Below are positions 1 to 12,679 of a stretch of DNA of 64,000 bases, one piece after another. The position numbers and the translations under genes are program-made. The DNA lies in the NCBI RefSeq assembly GCF_036884655.1, contig NC_088339.1, forward strand, positions 34,657,501 through 34,721,500. The letters are read 5' to 3'. The first letter of the stretch is position 1. Every line of letters begins with the position of its first letter. The notes beneath the pieces were generated by a model. It did not search any database. It saw only the letters and a program-made list of their open reading frames with translations, and was not told the origin of the DNA. Origin of the DNA: Musa acuminata AAA Group. Its lineage: Eukaryota > Streptophyta > Magnoliopsida > Zingiberales > Musaceae.

Positions 1-1411
1 GTGCCTAATGTGGAGCTATTCAGATGAAGCTTACAGTCCAAATTCATGTGCCATTCAATGCTCAGGCATGACAAGAACAAGTGCTTGCAAGTCCTACGAA
101 CCTGTCAATCCTATTGGTTGGGATATGACGTTGACCTATCAGTTCGATGCCTGAAAATTATAGAAATGATGGTGATATTCAGTTATAACAGAGAGCCTTT
201 TTGCATTAGTATCAAATTCAACAACTAAGAATCCTTATTGAGACCGTATTAAGAAGATTGTGAAGGATGTAAAAATAGTCTCTGCTTTGTTGATCTCAAA
301 CTGAGTGGAGTCATCGTGTTTGAATAATAAGAGCTTGTATGGTGCCCATCGGCCATCCTTAAATTTTCTGGCCTAAATGAAACATTAAACGTTATTATTC
401 ATCGCCTGGATCAAATTTTTGTTAACTTTATGGGGAGATGGATGGCTAGATTTAAACCGGCAGAGGCGTCCTAGATCTAGAGAGCAAATGTTTGATATAG
501 TTCTTTTATTTGTGAGTCGGCCTGCAACTAAGATTACTTGATTGGAACAATCCTTGTACTGTGTTATGGATTGGTAGATGATGTGTGGATAAACGCAGTT
601 TACTCATTAAGTTAAACAGTAGGATTCTATTCTTTTTTGCAGTGACAGTGACGGAAAAATGGATCATCATATCCGCACTGTGGCTAAAGCTGCTGGATGC
701 AGAATAATGGGCTCTTAATTCTGTTGTGGAGAACCATCATTTGGTGAGGAAGTAAAATCTATTTCCTTGATCTTCGAGAGGAAGGCAAGGAGGGGAAGAA
801 CATGCTCCAGAAGAAAACCTTCCACGACTGTCCAACTCCAAGGTAGAGATGTCAAATATGAGTGAATCCACAAGGTTTAAATGCTACTTCAGAGGCTTTA
901 TTAGTTCCCTGCTCATTCTTTCCGTGCTGGATTTGTTGGGGTCTCATGGGGAGGAGTGTGTCGAGAGTCGGAACCGCCTAAAGCCCCTCCTCTCCTTCAT
1001 GGAAACGGATTGGAGCTTGGCATTGATGAGCCAACTTGAGAAGGTAGATGGCCCTGTCATGGAGATTTCAGGCTTTGGATCGATGTGCTATTCCGACGAG
1101 AGACTTACTCGTCCAACCAGGCTGACCTCTGCATGCCTTTCCCGGATCACTCGTCTGGTCTGTTGCCCATGGAATGCCAAATAGCCACCGTGCTGCCGCA
1201 GTCCTAGGCGTCTATTTCAGAGCAGTGTCAGGGAGACCCAAAAAGGCGGACCATGGAGGCGACTGAGGCCAGCAATGATCACTCTTCGGCAGCTCGTTCA
1301 TGGACTGGCTTTACGGAAGTCAAGACTATGAAGAACAAGAATGTAATGTGTGCTATACTCCATTTTGATTGAATATCTTTGTTGCTTATATGGTTTTGTG
1401 AATGGTTTCAG
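1..1411. other. left-edge region, mostly non-coding, possible 5' relics of the bHLH gene
   Basis: No intact gene is visible. An open frame at 849-1184 and the codons after it (about 1105-1260) lie upstream of the recognisable bHLH exons. At about 1254-1300 a frameshifted reading resembles the segment that precedes the basic region in plant bHLH proteins (Gly-Gln, then Ser-Leu, then a Ser/Val-rich end). This could be the decayed 5' part of the gene at 1412-1772. The link is inference and weak. The first 800 bases show nothing I can name. Confidence 0.3.
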
Positions 1412-1772
1412 GTGAGAAGAGAGAAGATTAATGAAAGAATGCGATGTTTACAAGACCCTTGTTCCCGGCTGTTACAAGGTCTGTTACAAGGTAGTTAGTA
1501 GTAGTAGCCTTTGTCATTAGATTTCTCCTGCTTTGCAGCCATGATGATCTCTGAGGTATTCTTTTAGACAATGGGCATGGCGGGAATGCTCGATGAGATC
1601 ATTAACTATGTTCAGTCACTGCAGAACCAAGTCGAGGTAAGATCTGTTCCTACGCTAAAAGAACCGAGTTTTCACTCTGCTTCCTGTTTCATTTTCTGAA
1701 ACCTTGAATAATTTTTTTTTTTTACAGTTTCTTTCGATTAAACTTTCGGCTGCAAGCTTCATTTATGACTAG
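1412..1772 (+). pseudogene. bHLH transcription factor, decayed exons
   Basis: Three exon-like pieces encode the bHLH region of the plant CIB/BEE/BIGPETAL-type family. Exon A starts at 1412 after a TTTCAG acceptor and reads VRREKINERMRCLQD, the end of the basic region and helix 1. Exon B (1568-1636, 23 codons) reads MLDEIINYVQSLQNQVE, helix 2, and ends at a GTAAGA donor. Exon C begins at 1728 with FLSIKLSAAS and meets TAG at 1770-1772. Exon A is out of frame: one extra C after CAAGAC breaks the expected DLVPGC stretch, and a 12-base direct duplication (TGTTACAAGGT.) follows. The coding after the TAG at 1770 still looks family-like (CLDTES), so that stop may also be a lesion. Family proteins bind E-box DNA as dimers in the nucleus; this copy should make no functional dimerisation domain. 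Confidence 0.75.
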
Positions 1773-2805
1773 TGCCTCGACACCGAGAGCGTTTTGACAT
1801 CGCGGGTGAGCATAATAAATTAAACGATCCTTTCATCTTGTTCTTGTGCTGCCCAAACAATTCTACACAGTGGCATATCATGGGGAAATAGTCCCAGTTC
1901 GTGGGATAGGAAAGGAGCAGAGCCTCTAGTTTTTTTGTTTTTGTCGGTTTTCCAATCCCCAGAAAGCATCGCTGCCAAAGAATTCTAATAGCCTATGCTG
2001 TCAACATGACAGCGAATGAGCGAGCATCCGAGAGCTGCACAGGATGCAAGAGATGATTCATTGTTTGACCAATGCCCATGATAAATATTATCTAGCTGAG
2101 GTGAACTTAACATCCTTTAGTTGGCCACAATTTAGAGCTTAGGTGGTACACATGAGTTCCGGTCTCGAGTCATAAGTCTCATCCTGATGCATTCTAACAT
2201 GTGTTATCCACACTTTACTGTTTATTATTATTATTATTAAGCGAAAGAGAAGAAAACAAGAGAGATGAAGCATTAGGCTTCCAGATTTAATATTGAGAAC
2301 CTAATAGGTAACTCGAGAGCAAACCTAATAATAATAATACGTGCTTCTTTGTGTTTCCTAACAGGTAACAACAGGAAAGGAACTTTCCCTGACCACCTAC
2401 CTGCATTCATTTGCCCTCTCTCGTCATTACCCTCTCTCTCTCTCTCTCTACCGAGGAATAGTTAGTTGTAAGCAAAGACCAGATCGTTAAATATGAGACG
2501 CAGGTGGATTTCAGAAACAGCATGATTAGCAGGATGGATGTTCACTGGATGCCATGTATATGCATGTAGTAGTCTCTCTCTTCCGTTCTTTAGTTTTGCT
2601 TCGACATGAAACAGACGATACCTGTAAGATCAGGTGGCACCTCAGATTACACCGCAAGTATGATACCCATATTATTATTACCAAGTTATCGTGCATGTCG
2701 TTTAGATATCGAATGAAGCGGGTTGCATGTTGCTGTCAGTCACGGATCGTTGAACTCATGACCCCCAATGAGCCCGGCCCATGAGGACGTCACGAGAGAG
2801 GTAGA

Positions 2806-2837
<32 letters not shown>

Positions 2838-3523
2838 GCGAAAAACATGCATCCTTCCATCCTACGGAATAATCAGCGGCATTTAGTACATGAATGAAGA
2901 CACGGAGATGGTCAACCATTGATTTCACGAGGCTCTCATCGACAAAACCCCGACTATAAAGCAAATCGAGACAAAAAGGAGGAGGTGACGGTTACAGGCT
3001 CGTCATGTTCTTGGAAAAGTAATATTGTCCCACCCGTACCTGCATGCAGAGGGTAAGCAAGGGGATTGGTCAGGCAGCGGAGTGGTCCTGGGCCCCGCTG
3101 GCTCCCTTCTCCGACAGCCAAAACGCGGGTAAATGAGCACCGATGGTTAAACGAGGCGCTTGGCGAGGCAGTCGATTGATCCTTAGGCCCCAGAGCCTCA
3201 CTGATCCGACGCCTCGCGAGTAACAACGGAGAACCGACTCGGTAGGCCCATGTACTTACTCCCTTCGCCCCCACGTTTGCGTCGCATCCACCTCTTTACC
3301 CTTCACATCGCATTCTTTGCTTTGCTCCCTCTTCTCTTGAGAGTTCAAGAAGCGGAATCCCCCAATTGTTCGCCCCACGCATCCGAACATAGCGCTCGGA
3401 GGGGACATGGGGTTCAAGAAGCAGAAATCGCAACCCTTAGAACGAATTTGGTATTCGACGTAGGAGGGATCTCGGATCTTTCGAGGAGGAGGAGGAGGAG
3501 GAGGAGGAGGAGGGCAAAGGGAG
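1773..3523. other. intergenic and 5' region with simple repeats
   Basis: No gene recognised. It holds an (ATT)n tract near 2221-2239, a CT tract near 2430-2449, a (GGTGGC)n-type tract at 2805-2837 and a (GGA)n tract at 3483-3513 just before the ATG at 3524. The last 250 bases are the probable promoter and leader of the DUF639 gene. Open frames here on both strands come from the low-complexity tracts. Confidence 0.6.
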
Positions 3524-6500
3524 ATGGCGATGATGAGCAAGACACGCGACCTAATCGAGGGGCTCGTGCGAGAGAAGTCTTTCAAGTGGGCTCTCAGCCG
3601 CCGTGCCTCCTTCGAGGACGAGTACGAGGAGATGGGCCGGTCGCCTTCCGGACGCAGGAAGTGGATATCGGACCTCTCCTCAGTGGCTAATGTCATCGTC
3701 GGCCGCTGTTCCCAGTATGTTCGTCTCTTCATCACCCCTTTCCTTAATTCAGCCGCACCAGCTTGAATTTGATCTCAGTGCCAATAAAGAAGAAGAAACA
3801 ATCCTGAATGTAGTTCGAGAAAGAGAATACAAAGATATCTTCTCTTTTAGCAGAGTAAAACAACGATTCATAGTTTAGTATTGCTCCTAATCTTTGAATG
3901 GATGTGTTTGTTGAGCGGTTATGTATGTGTTTGTTTAGTGGTTATACTTTGGCTTCTTGATATAATTCCTAGTGAAATGTATGATGTGGTGCAAGAACTA
4001 TTGTACCAGTTGGATTATCATCACAAATGTTGTCATATGTATGTTTATATGTTTAGGGTTTCATCTTCTTGCGGAATTCTTGATGGTGCTCGGGGTTCTG
4101 TCTTTCTGCAGAATTCTTGATGTTACTATGGATGAACTTCAACGGAATTTTGATTCGGAAGCATCTGATGCTATCAAGCATTCCTCAAGTTATGCAAGGA
4201 ATTTCTTGGAGTACTGTTGTTTTAGAACCCTTGCACTTTCTACTCAAGTTGCTGGCCACCTCTCGGATAAAGCCTTTCGCCGATTGACGTTTGATATGAT
4301 GTTTGCTTGGGAGGCTCCTGCTGCTGCAGACCAGCCTATACATAAGGTCTCTATCTGCCATTCATCTTTTTCCCATCCATGTTTTGCCATTTATGCCCGT
4401 AAATACTGGTGTGAACAATTAGTGTAGTGTAAGCTGTACAACAGGTTTCCTTAGTCATTGTGAGTTGATCGGTGTTTAGCTTTACAGATGGTGGATAAGG
4501 AGAGAACTGCAGGTGTGGAGGCTTTTTCTCGAATAGCACCTGCCATCCCCACCATCGCAGATGTAATTACTTGCTTCAATCTTTTTGATAAGCTTACCAA
4601 TTCGACTGGCGGTCGGCTTACTTTTGCTATCTACGAGAAGTACCTAGCCGCATTAGACAGGTACGGCCAACAGCAACCTGGTTAATACTTTAGAGTATTT
4701 ATTTATTAGTGATTTATGATTGTAATCCAAACCAGAGAGCTGCTGCTAATAATTGGAAAATCTTTACTCAAAATTGAATGTAGCCCATCTTCTTCAATGT
4801 ATCTATGATTGATAAATTTCTATTCAACTCCACTTTGCCCTTGATGCTTTGGTCACAATTTAATTGTTATCAAGACTATGCCCATGTAGTCTACAAGTCA
4901 TACATTCTTTTGTCTCCCTCCAGGACAAAAAAGGGCAAGGGTGGCACCCTTGCTCATACTATGTATACTAACATGGAGTGTATTTCTTTATGAAGAAAAA
5001 AAAATTACGAAAATTAGAATTCATTGATTTTGTGGAAGTGTTTAGTCATCATACGTTGCTTTCATCTAGTCTTGTCACTGTGCATCTGCTCATAGTGTGC
5101 CCACATTGTCATGGTGCTTCATGATCATTAAATGATTGACACACATATGTCACAGCCCTCGGCCAGTGGCACCCATCTGTGATGATATAATCCTTGATAT
5201 TGTGGTGGTTTTTTCAAAGAATCATGATCCGGAAAAGAAGAGACTATTAGGCTTTTTAGTGGTGTTACCCACTTTAGGATCATATATGTTTAGATTGTGT
5301 TTCTGGTTGAATGATGCATCATCTTGTGGAGCGTGCAGTGCATCAATAGGCTGTTCCTATTTATTGATACTTTTGGATCAAGTTAATAGGTGAATTATTT
5401 TGGACCAACAAGGAAATATGATGTGCTGCTTCTTATTGACATGGAAGATGCGGTAGCATCTTGGATTCCTAAGAGCATGAAACTGTTGAGATGATGTTGT
5501 ACATGAGGCAAATGACTCTTGTTTATACCTTCTGTTATAGAATTTTGTTAGCTCTATATGATTATATTACTTTGCAAATCAATATATCATTCCAAAGATA
5601 ATGCTGCTATGCCCACGTTTGAATAAATGGGACAGCAGCTTACTTTTAAGTGTTTTCTGTTACATGGTTGGATGATGTTCATTTTGGTATACACGTGGTA
5701 TGGCATCTCCTTTTACTTTTTCAGATATCTTATAGTGTGCCAGAAACTGAAAATAGCAGTATCTTCTCTAAATGTTTTCCTTTTGTTACTCTACAGAGCA
5801 ATAAAGAAGATGAAAACTCAGTCTGAGTCATCTCTTCTATCGGGTCTTCGTCTCCATAGAGGAGAAAGGATCCTTGAAGTGGACGGAACATTGACCACAC
5901 AGCCAGTACTTGAACACATAGGACTTTCTACATGGCCTGGTGTGCTTCTTCTATGGTCCACTTTGTTTTAGGCAATTTGATAAGTATAGGCCATACAAGT
6001 GATTGGTAATTTAGTAGATGGTTTTAGATCACCACATCCTCAGATTCTGAAAGCTCATATTTGAATGGTTCTGAACATCTACTTGATTTCTTTAACTTGT
6101 CAACCGCAGGAAGATTAATATTGACAGACCATGCTCTCTACTTTGAAGCACTACGACTGGTAACCTCTGATAAGCCAAAGGTATATGAGCTTGCAGATGA
6201 TCTAAAACAGATTATCAAGCCTGAGTTGACTGGGCCATGGGGTTCACGTCTTTTTGACAAGGCTGTCATGTACAAATCAATATCACTGTAAGTGAGTCCA
6301 TGTACCAATCTACTGTATAAAATTTATAGTGAATAACTTGATGTTTTTAATTTTTTTAATTAGTTCTGGGGCTTTAGTGGATTTAAGAGCATAACTGATA
6401 TTATTAACCATGGACCTGTCGATTAATACGGCCTCCCATATCTTTTTGTAGATCAGAACCAGTAATCTTGGAGTTTCCCGAGCTTACAGGTCATTCTCGT

Positions 6501-9500
6501 CGGGATTATTGGCTAGCCATAATGCGAGAAATTCTTTATGCCCATAGATTTATTCAGAAATTTGAGATAGAAGGTGTTGAGAAAGAAGAAACACTCTCAA
6601 AAGCTGTACTGGGCATTCTACGGTTGCAAGCTATTCAAGAGTTAGTTTCTTCGGTGCCTGTGAAATACGAAACCCTTCTGATGTTTAATCTCTGTGATCA
6701 GCTTCCTGGAGGTGACGTAATACTGGAAACACTAGCCAATATGATAGCCTCTAGGAAGTTGGATCGGACCAACCAATTTAGTTCAGGAGGTGGAATGTAC
6801 TCTATATCTGCTCTGGGTATTTTGTCAAACCTGGGTCTTGTATCACAAGTCTCAGCAGATGACAAGCTTCTTGTTGGTGAGATAGTTGTAGGGGAAATGA
6901 CTTCATTAGAAAGGGCTGTCAATGAGTCCAGGAATAGCTATAAACAGGTAGAGCAAGCACAAGCTACAGTTGATGGAGTTAAAGTAGATGGTCTCGATAC
7001 CAATTTGGTAGTGATGAAGGTATTGTGCTTGCATTACATTTATCTTTATCGATAAAATTAATGACGTGAAACAATCATGGAATTATCTTGTAGTTGTTTT
7101 TACTTCTACTTTTGTGCTTTTAAGATCTTAGTATCACACTTCTTTTGCTTTAGAATTGAGTATGTTGAATAGTGTCCTTGATTGTATTGGAAGGTAAGCC
7201 ATGTGTGATATGTTGTAGTTGACACTGTCACAGTTTAATGATACTGGAGTTCTGAATAGCTGTCAGTTAACCATAATGCAAAAGCAATACAATTTGATAT
7301 CAGCAAATGCTAATTAACTGAAAGATGAATCAACATAATATCATAAATAATAGATTTCAGGAATTTGTCAGTGAGGTGAAGTTTCAAGTAAGACAGTTTG
7401 AATTATAAGTGTTGTGTAAATGAAAGATATATAGAGATTGAGGTTTCAAGAATGGTGAATGACAGGAGAATTTCTAGATTTATTGGTCACTAGTTATCCC
7501 TCTTATTCATGGTTTCCTTTTCCTTTTTAACTCTTTTCTCAAACCTTCTTGTTCCTTAACTAGATGTCTGTCAGTGAGGTGAAGTTTCAAGTCAGACAGT
7601 TTGAATTATAAGTATTGTGTAAATGAAAGATATATAGAGATTGAGGTTTCAAGAATGGTGAATGACAGGAGAATTTCTAGATTTATTGGTCACTAGTTAT
7701 CCCTCTTATTCATGGTTTCCTTTTCCTTTTTAACTCTTTTCTCAAACCTTCTTGTTCCTTAACTAGATGTCTGTCAGTGAGGTGAAGTTTCAAGTCAGAC
7801 AGTTTGAATTATAAGTATTGTGTAAATGAAAGATATATAGAGATTGAGGTTTCAAGAATGGTGAATGACAGGAGAATTTCTAGATTTATTGGTCACTAGG
7901 TATCCCTCTTATTCATGGTTTTCTTTTCCTTTTTAACTCTTTTCTCAAACCTTCTTGTTCCTTAACTAGATGTCTTCTTAAGACAACATTCTGCTTTAGT
8001 TTCTTTCTCCTTCCAAGGCACAGTGTGTCTCAGCATATTTGCTCCTGTTGAATCCAGGGTGTGACTTTGGAAATGATTAATTGCTTCTATTCTCTGCTGC
8101 CTTTTCATTCTCTCGAGCCAATCACAGCTTGGATCTGTAAGCATTTGACTAATACCTGATGACTCTTTTTATGTTAGATTCCAATTCTACACTTACTGCT
8201 ATCTCCTACCCATTGAAACTCTGACGGGACTTCATATCTCCAGAGCTTACTTAGTTGATTCTGCTTAGAAAAGGATTAATGTTTCTTTATTTATTAACAA
8301 TTGGAGCAAGATCCATTTGCCCTGTGAATATACATACACTTTGGATGATTAGTTCTACAGTATGCGAATGGCTATTGCAGTTTGTGTCATCAATTGACCG
8401 TAGAATTTATGGATGCTCTGGATTTCTGTTTGCAGAAAGATACAATTTGATTTAATTCTTGTTGATTGAATTAATCTTGCAGGAGCTGCTTCAACCGATG
8501 ATTCAACTGGGAAATTTCTTTGTTGCTATGGCTTCTTGGAATGAACCCATCAAGTCCCTCGTATTCAGTTCTTTATCTTGTTTCATCATTTTCAGGTTTG
8601 TTTTTATTTATATTTCTTGTACTGGAATATTGTTAAATATTTTAGACGGTAAGAAGTTGTCCTGCAGATTCAGGGTCATTATTATATGTTTAAACTTTTG
8701 GATTAAGATAATTAATTTCTTATTTTTAGAAAATTAAGCTTCCTGCAGATTTATGGAACAAATTACGTGCTGTATCTTGATTCTTGAAGTATACATGTAA
8801 AATGTTCATCACGCTATTGCTCTCAGGCAGTGATAAATATTCTATTCAAATTTGTCCAAGAATAGTTGCAAAATAGAATACCTATTTTCTAAAACATAAC
8901 TCTCTTGAGGAAAAAGACACGAGGAAAAACAAGAAAGACATACATGGTTAGTGCATCACATAAATGAGCATTTTTGAATTCAGAACCTGTTCAATAGTGA
9001 TAATTAGAACATTTTTTTTAATATAATGGAGACATTTTATTGAAGAAGCCTGTAACCTGGTTGACAGAATAATCAAGGAACAAAATGAAATTCATCAATA
9101 TGAAATTGATGTGAAGAAACATAGATAATTTGTAAGAAGTTCCAACAATGAAAATGTTGTTTTGGTATATGAATGCTATCTAAATTCATGGTTGGACCGG
9201 TGTGTATGGCTGGTTCCCTATGTACCAACATACCAGAATTTTAAGAAAATGACTGGAAAAATCAGACCCAAAAAAACTTATTTCAGGTTTTTTTTCTCTG
9301 TTTTATAGGTTTATAAATTTAAATTAAATAAGAATAAAGTAATGTCTAAACTATAAATCAGTAGAAACTCTAAGCTATATGTGTCGAAAATATAAATTCT
9401 TATTAATTATGTCATAAATCAATACAAATGCATGAATGAGCCCCGAATTAGCCATTTAACATGGTAGAATAAGCATTTTTTTTGTCTTTTATCCAAATCA

Positions 9501-11884
9501 AATTCCATCAGACCTCAAGTTTCAATTTGTCTTTTATCCAAATCAAATTCCACCAATCATCTAGTATACGACTAGTTTGACCCTGTTTCAAGTGCCGGTG
9601 GCTAGGTCAACTGGCATACCATGTCATCCGGTACTGCTGTCCTTGATCAACATTCACTAAAACTAAACAATGAAGAATTATTTAAGAAGAGGAAATATGA
9701 AAAAGAAAACTAAGCAACATACTTAATGATTGAAATAAAGAAGATTTGTAGATACACAAATTATGTCAAAAAGCATAAACAAATTAATTATATTATAAAT
9801 CATTATACAAAATATAAGATATCAATTAAAGAAAAAAGAAAAATATTCCTATTAAGACCAAGTGAGTCCAGAGGAGGAACTGCATTTGAGACTTTGTTAT
9901 GGGGTAAGTAAATACCCAAGTGTTTATTCTTTAACCAGACGGAGCCATAAACTTGTATTTGTTTGCTTATGCCTTAATCTAATTAAAGCTACGCAGAAGC
10001 AAATTTCAATTCAGTGATAAGATTCTAGCTCTCTTGGTGGCTACATAGGATAGGCTTGCACTTGAATAGATTTGAGTCTTGTTCTATGTTATATCAGCTG
10101 GTTTGACTCGGCGATCTGTGCAAATTAAGCTTTTGAGTGAAGCATGCTTCTACAGGATTTCTCATATGAGCCTTGTCCAAGTCTCATCCATAGACGGTTT
10201 CTAGATCACCAATTGCTCAGTTATTTTTATGTGATGGTGGGTTGTTTATTTCAGCAAGAAATACTATTTAAAAATCTCACAAAACTTTAAGTGCGTATTT
10301 ACTATTCTGTAAAATGGCTGGTGAATTATGCTCTTGTAGCTATTCCGGAGCCTTTTAATGAACCTTCCCAAGTTCTCCTGCTGGTTTGATACCATCCTCA
10401 TGTCTCAAGAAAATTTACTCTTCTTGTGGCTCGATAACCACAAACCTGGCACTTTGGATAGGGAGACACTAGGATTAAATCCACTTTGCATTGTTTTTCA
10501 GGTTCTCTATGCATATCTGTAATTTCTGTGCCCTCTGTTGTTTAGGTCTCCTTTAATAACATTTAGTGCAAAAGTTCATGAAAATCCTTGATTGTCGAAA
10601 CTGAAAGTACATCTCAATCAGATTAATAGTATACTCTCTTTTTTATCTTTCTGATTTTTTTCTTCTTAAAGAATTGATGATGGGTTTTTATGTTTTATTC
10701 TAAACTTGTGCAGGGGATGGCTTGGTTATGTCCTCGTTCTGGTGCTTCTCTTTGTTGCCATCTTCATGCTGCTTACTCGATTTACTAATCAAGGAAGGCC
10801 AATAAATCAGATCAAGGTGAAGGTTCCTCCAGTTATGAACACAATGGAGCAGATCTTGGCAGTTCAGAGTGCTATCTCTAAAGTTGAAGAGTTAGTTCAG
10901 GATGGAAATATTGTTCTCTTGAAAATACGAGCTTTATTACTGGCTGTTTCTTCCCAGGTTTTATTTTTCTCCTTTGTTGCTGTCCCATATATTCTTGTTG
11001 GTTTGTGTTAACACACTTCATATTCATCTATAAGATATGTGGCGTGAAGTGCAGTTATTTTAAGTTACTTCATGTGTTGTGAGATCAACAATGTATAATC
11101 AAACGGATCCAAGCGTATGTTGTCAGGTCACTAAAGTGCATTAAGTATCATAACCTGATTAATTTTTTTTGTTTATTATTATTATTTTATTAACTACTGC
11201 CAATTGATACACTCCAACTATGTAATCAAAATTATTTTTTTATATGGCTGATTCATCATTTGTTTGAGTTTTATTATGAGACTAGACATTTGTGTCTTAC
11301 TATAAAAAGTTTATATCGGCACAATTTGACTTGATTGTGTGTTTACCACTTGTGAAATGCAAAATGGATGGAAAGTAAGAAACATGGATGATCATATGTT
11401 GCCATTAATCAAGAGAAGTTGGACATGGTACTGAAGATGGTTTACATAATTCTGGATCAGCTCTAAGCTCCTAATGTTGATTTAGTGACATTTTACAGAA
11501 GATGGTTTGCAACATGTTGATTTAGCATGTGAATTTGCTTATAAGCTCCTAATGTTTGCTTGTCTTTTTTGTTTCTAATCTATGTTGTTAGCAGTTTACA
11601 ATGTAGCCATGCATTTGAATGTCAAACTTGTTGAACCATTCAATTGTTGTCAACAGGCTACAGATAGAATTATACTGGTGCTGGTTTTGATGGCCTTGGC
11701 GATAGCTTTTCTACCTAGTAAACTGCTTCTCTTGATGCTATTTCTGGAAATATTTACAAGGAATTCACCACCGAGAAGGGTGAACACAGAGAAATGCACC
11801 AGAAGATTGAGAGAGTGGTGGTTCAGCATACCTGCAGCTCCAGTTGTTCTTGAAAGAGACAAGGAGGATAAGAAGAAGAGGTGA
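3524..11884 (+). CDS. DUF639 family membrane protein (At1g48840/At1g71240-like)
   Basis: Nine exons: 3524-3714, 4112-4346, 4488-4660, 5797-5939, 6110-6287, 6452-7019, 8483-8595, 10714-10957 and 11657-11884. Every junction is GT-AG, and phases join into one frame of 691 codons (690 aa), close to the length I recall for Arabidopsis At1g48840. The product begins MAMMSKTRDLIEGLVREKSF. It carries the DUF639 body, with SRRASFEDEYEEMGRSP near residues 27-43 and WPGRLILTDHALYFEA near 245-260. Near residue 535 a strong hydrophobic segment (GWLGYVLVLVLLFVAIFMLL) starts, and two more follow after residue 616, so the C-terminus is probably membrane-anchored. The tail is basic (DKEDKKKR). The function is unknown in the family. 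The ATG at 3524 was chosen because it opens the conserved N-terminus and an upstream start would run through the GGA tract. Intron 6 carries a tandem repeat. Confidence 0.93.
7366..7975. repeat. 203-bp tandem repeat, three copies, in intron 6 of the DUF639 gene
   Basis: Units begin with GTGAGGTGAAGTTTCAAGT at 7371, 7574 and 7777, so the period is 203 bp. The copies are almost identical by eye (differences such as AAGT/CAGT and TAGTT/TAGGT), which points to recent amplification. The array lies wholly inside intron 6 (7020-8482). Confidence 0.95.
8596..10713. other. long intron 7 of the DUF639 gene
   Basis: A 2.1-kb AT-rich intron. Part of it (about 9180-9640) has phrases such as ACCAACATACCAGAATT and GTACTGCTGTCC that look like a degraded dispersed repeat. 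I could not define ends, terminal repeats or coding in it. Confidence 0.5.
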
Positions 11885-12380
11885 TCTTGTTCACATAGTT
11901 GCATGAACGTAGATTTCTTCACTGCGGTTGTAAATAAGATGACATTGCCCAGTCATTCAGAAAATGTCAACTGTTCAAGAAATGAAATGTTATTAATGTA
12001 AAAGCAATTGTCTTCAGTGTACTTGCATTTGCTGTATTGATCTTATTGATCTTGGTGAAATGGCACCCGTGAGTATACAGGGCTTCTTAAAAATCTGCTC
12101 TGCTGTTTTGTTTTTGCTTTGTTTTTTTTCTTGAGGATTAGATGCACAAGTATGGGTTGAATTTACCCTAAAAGTTAATAGCACCGTGGCATGTGCATTA
12201 TGTTTTGACCATGTAGTAGTAGTAGTGGGTGGTGGTGTTCGCTGCCATTGTCACGAGAATGTTTCGGGTGTCATAATTGTGCATGATATAATTATGAAAT
12301 ATTTTGCGGATCATAATTGTGCAGGACATAATTAAGAGAAGTGACACAGTGATCCGACTTGGATATCATCTACATATACC

Positions 12381-12575
12381 CCGTTACTGTTCTGGTGCAC
12401 AAGTAATCGGTTTCATCAACAACCACGGGGTAATCCAACGGATGGAGATCAACGGCGGGCGACCAAATTGGAACACTCCGTTACTGTTCTGGTGCACAAG
12501 TAATCGGTTTCATCAACAACGACGGGGTAATCCAACGGATGGAGATCAACGGCGGGCGACCAAATTGGAACACTC
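12381..12575. repeat. 97-bp tandem duplication
   Basis: Two copies start with CCGTTACTGTTCTGGTGCAC at 12381 and 12478. They differ by only one or two bases (CCACGG versus GACGGG). The array ends about 105 bp beyond the stop codon of the VQ gene, on its 3' side. Confidence 0.9.
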
Positions 12576-12679
12576 GTGTCCTCGTGCCAAAGGGTGGTAA
12601 CCAAGAAGGGATCATCATATGAGCCCATTTTTATTAACATCGGCGGACGAAAAGAAACGAAGAATTATTGATTGCTCAC

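Noticed and set aside
3250..3735. overlapping frames of 146 and 159 codons before the DUF639 gene
   Set aside because: Created by the GGA tract; the frame from 3524 joins the conserved exons in phase.
7366..7975. regular repeats that could be mistaken for a CRISPR array
   Set aside because: Units are 203 bp, contiguous without spacers, and lie in a plant intron.
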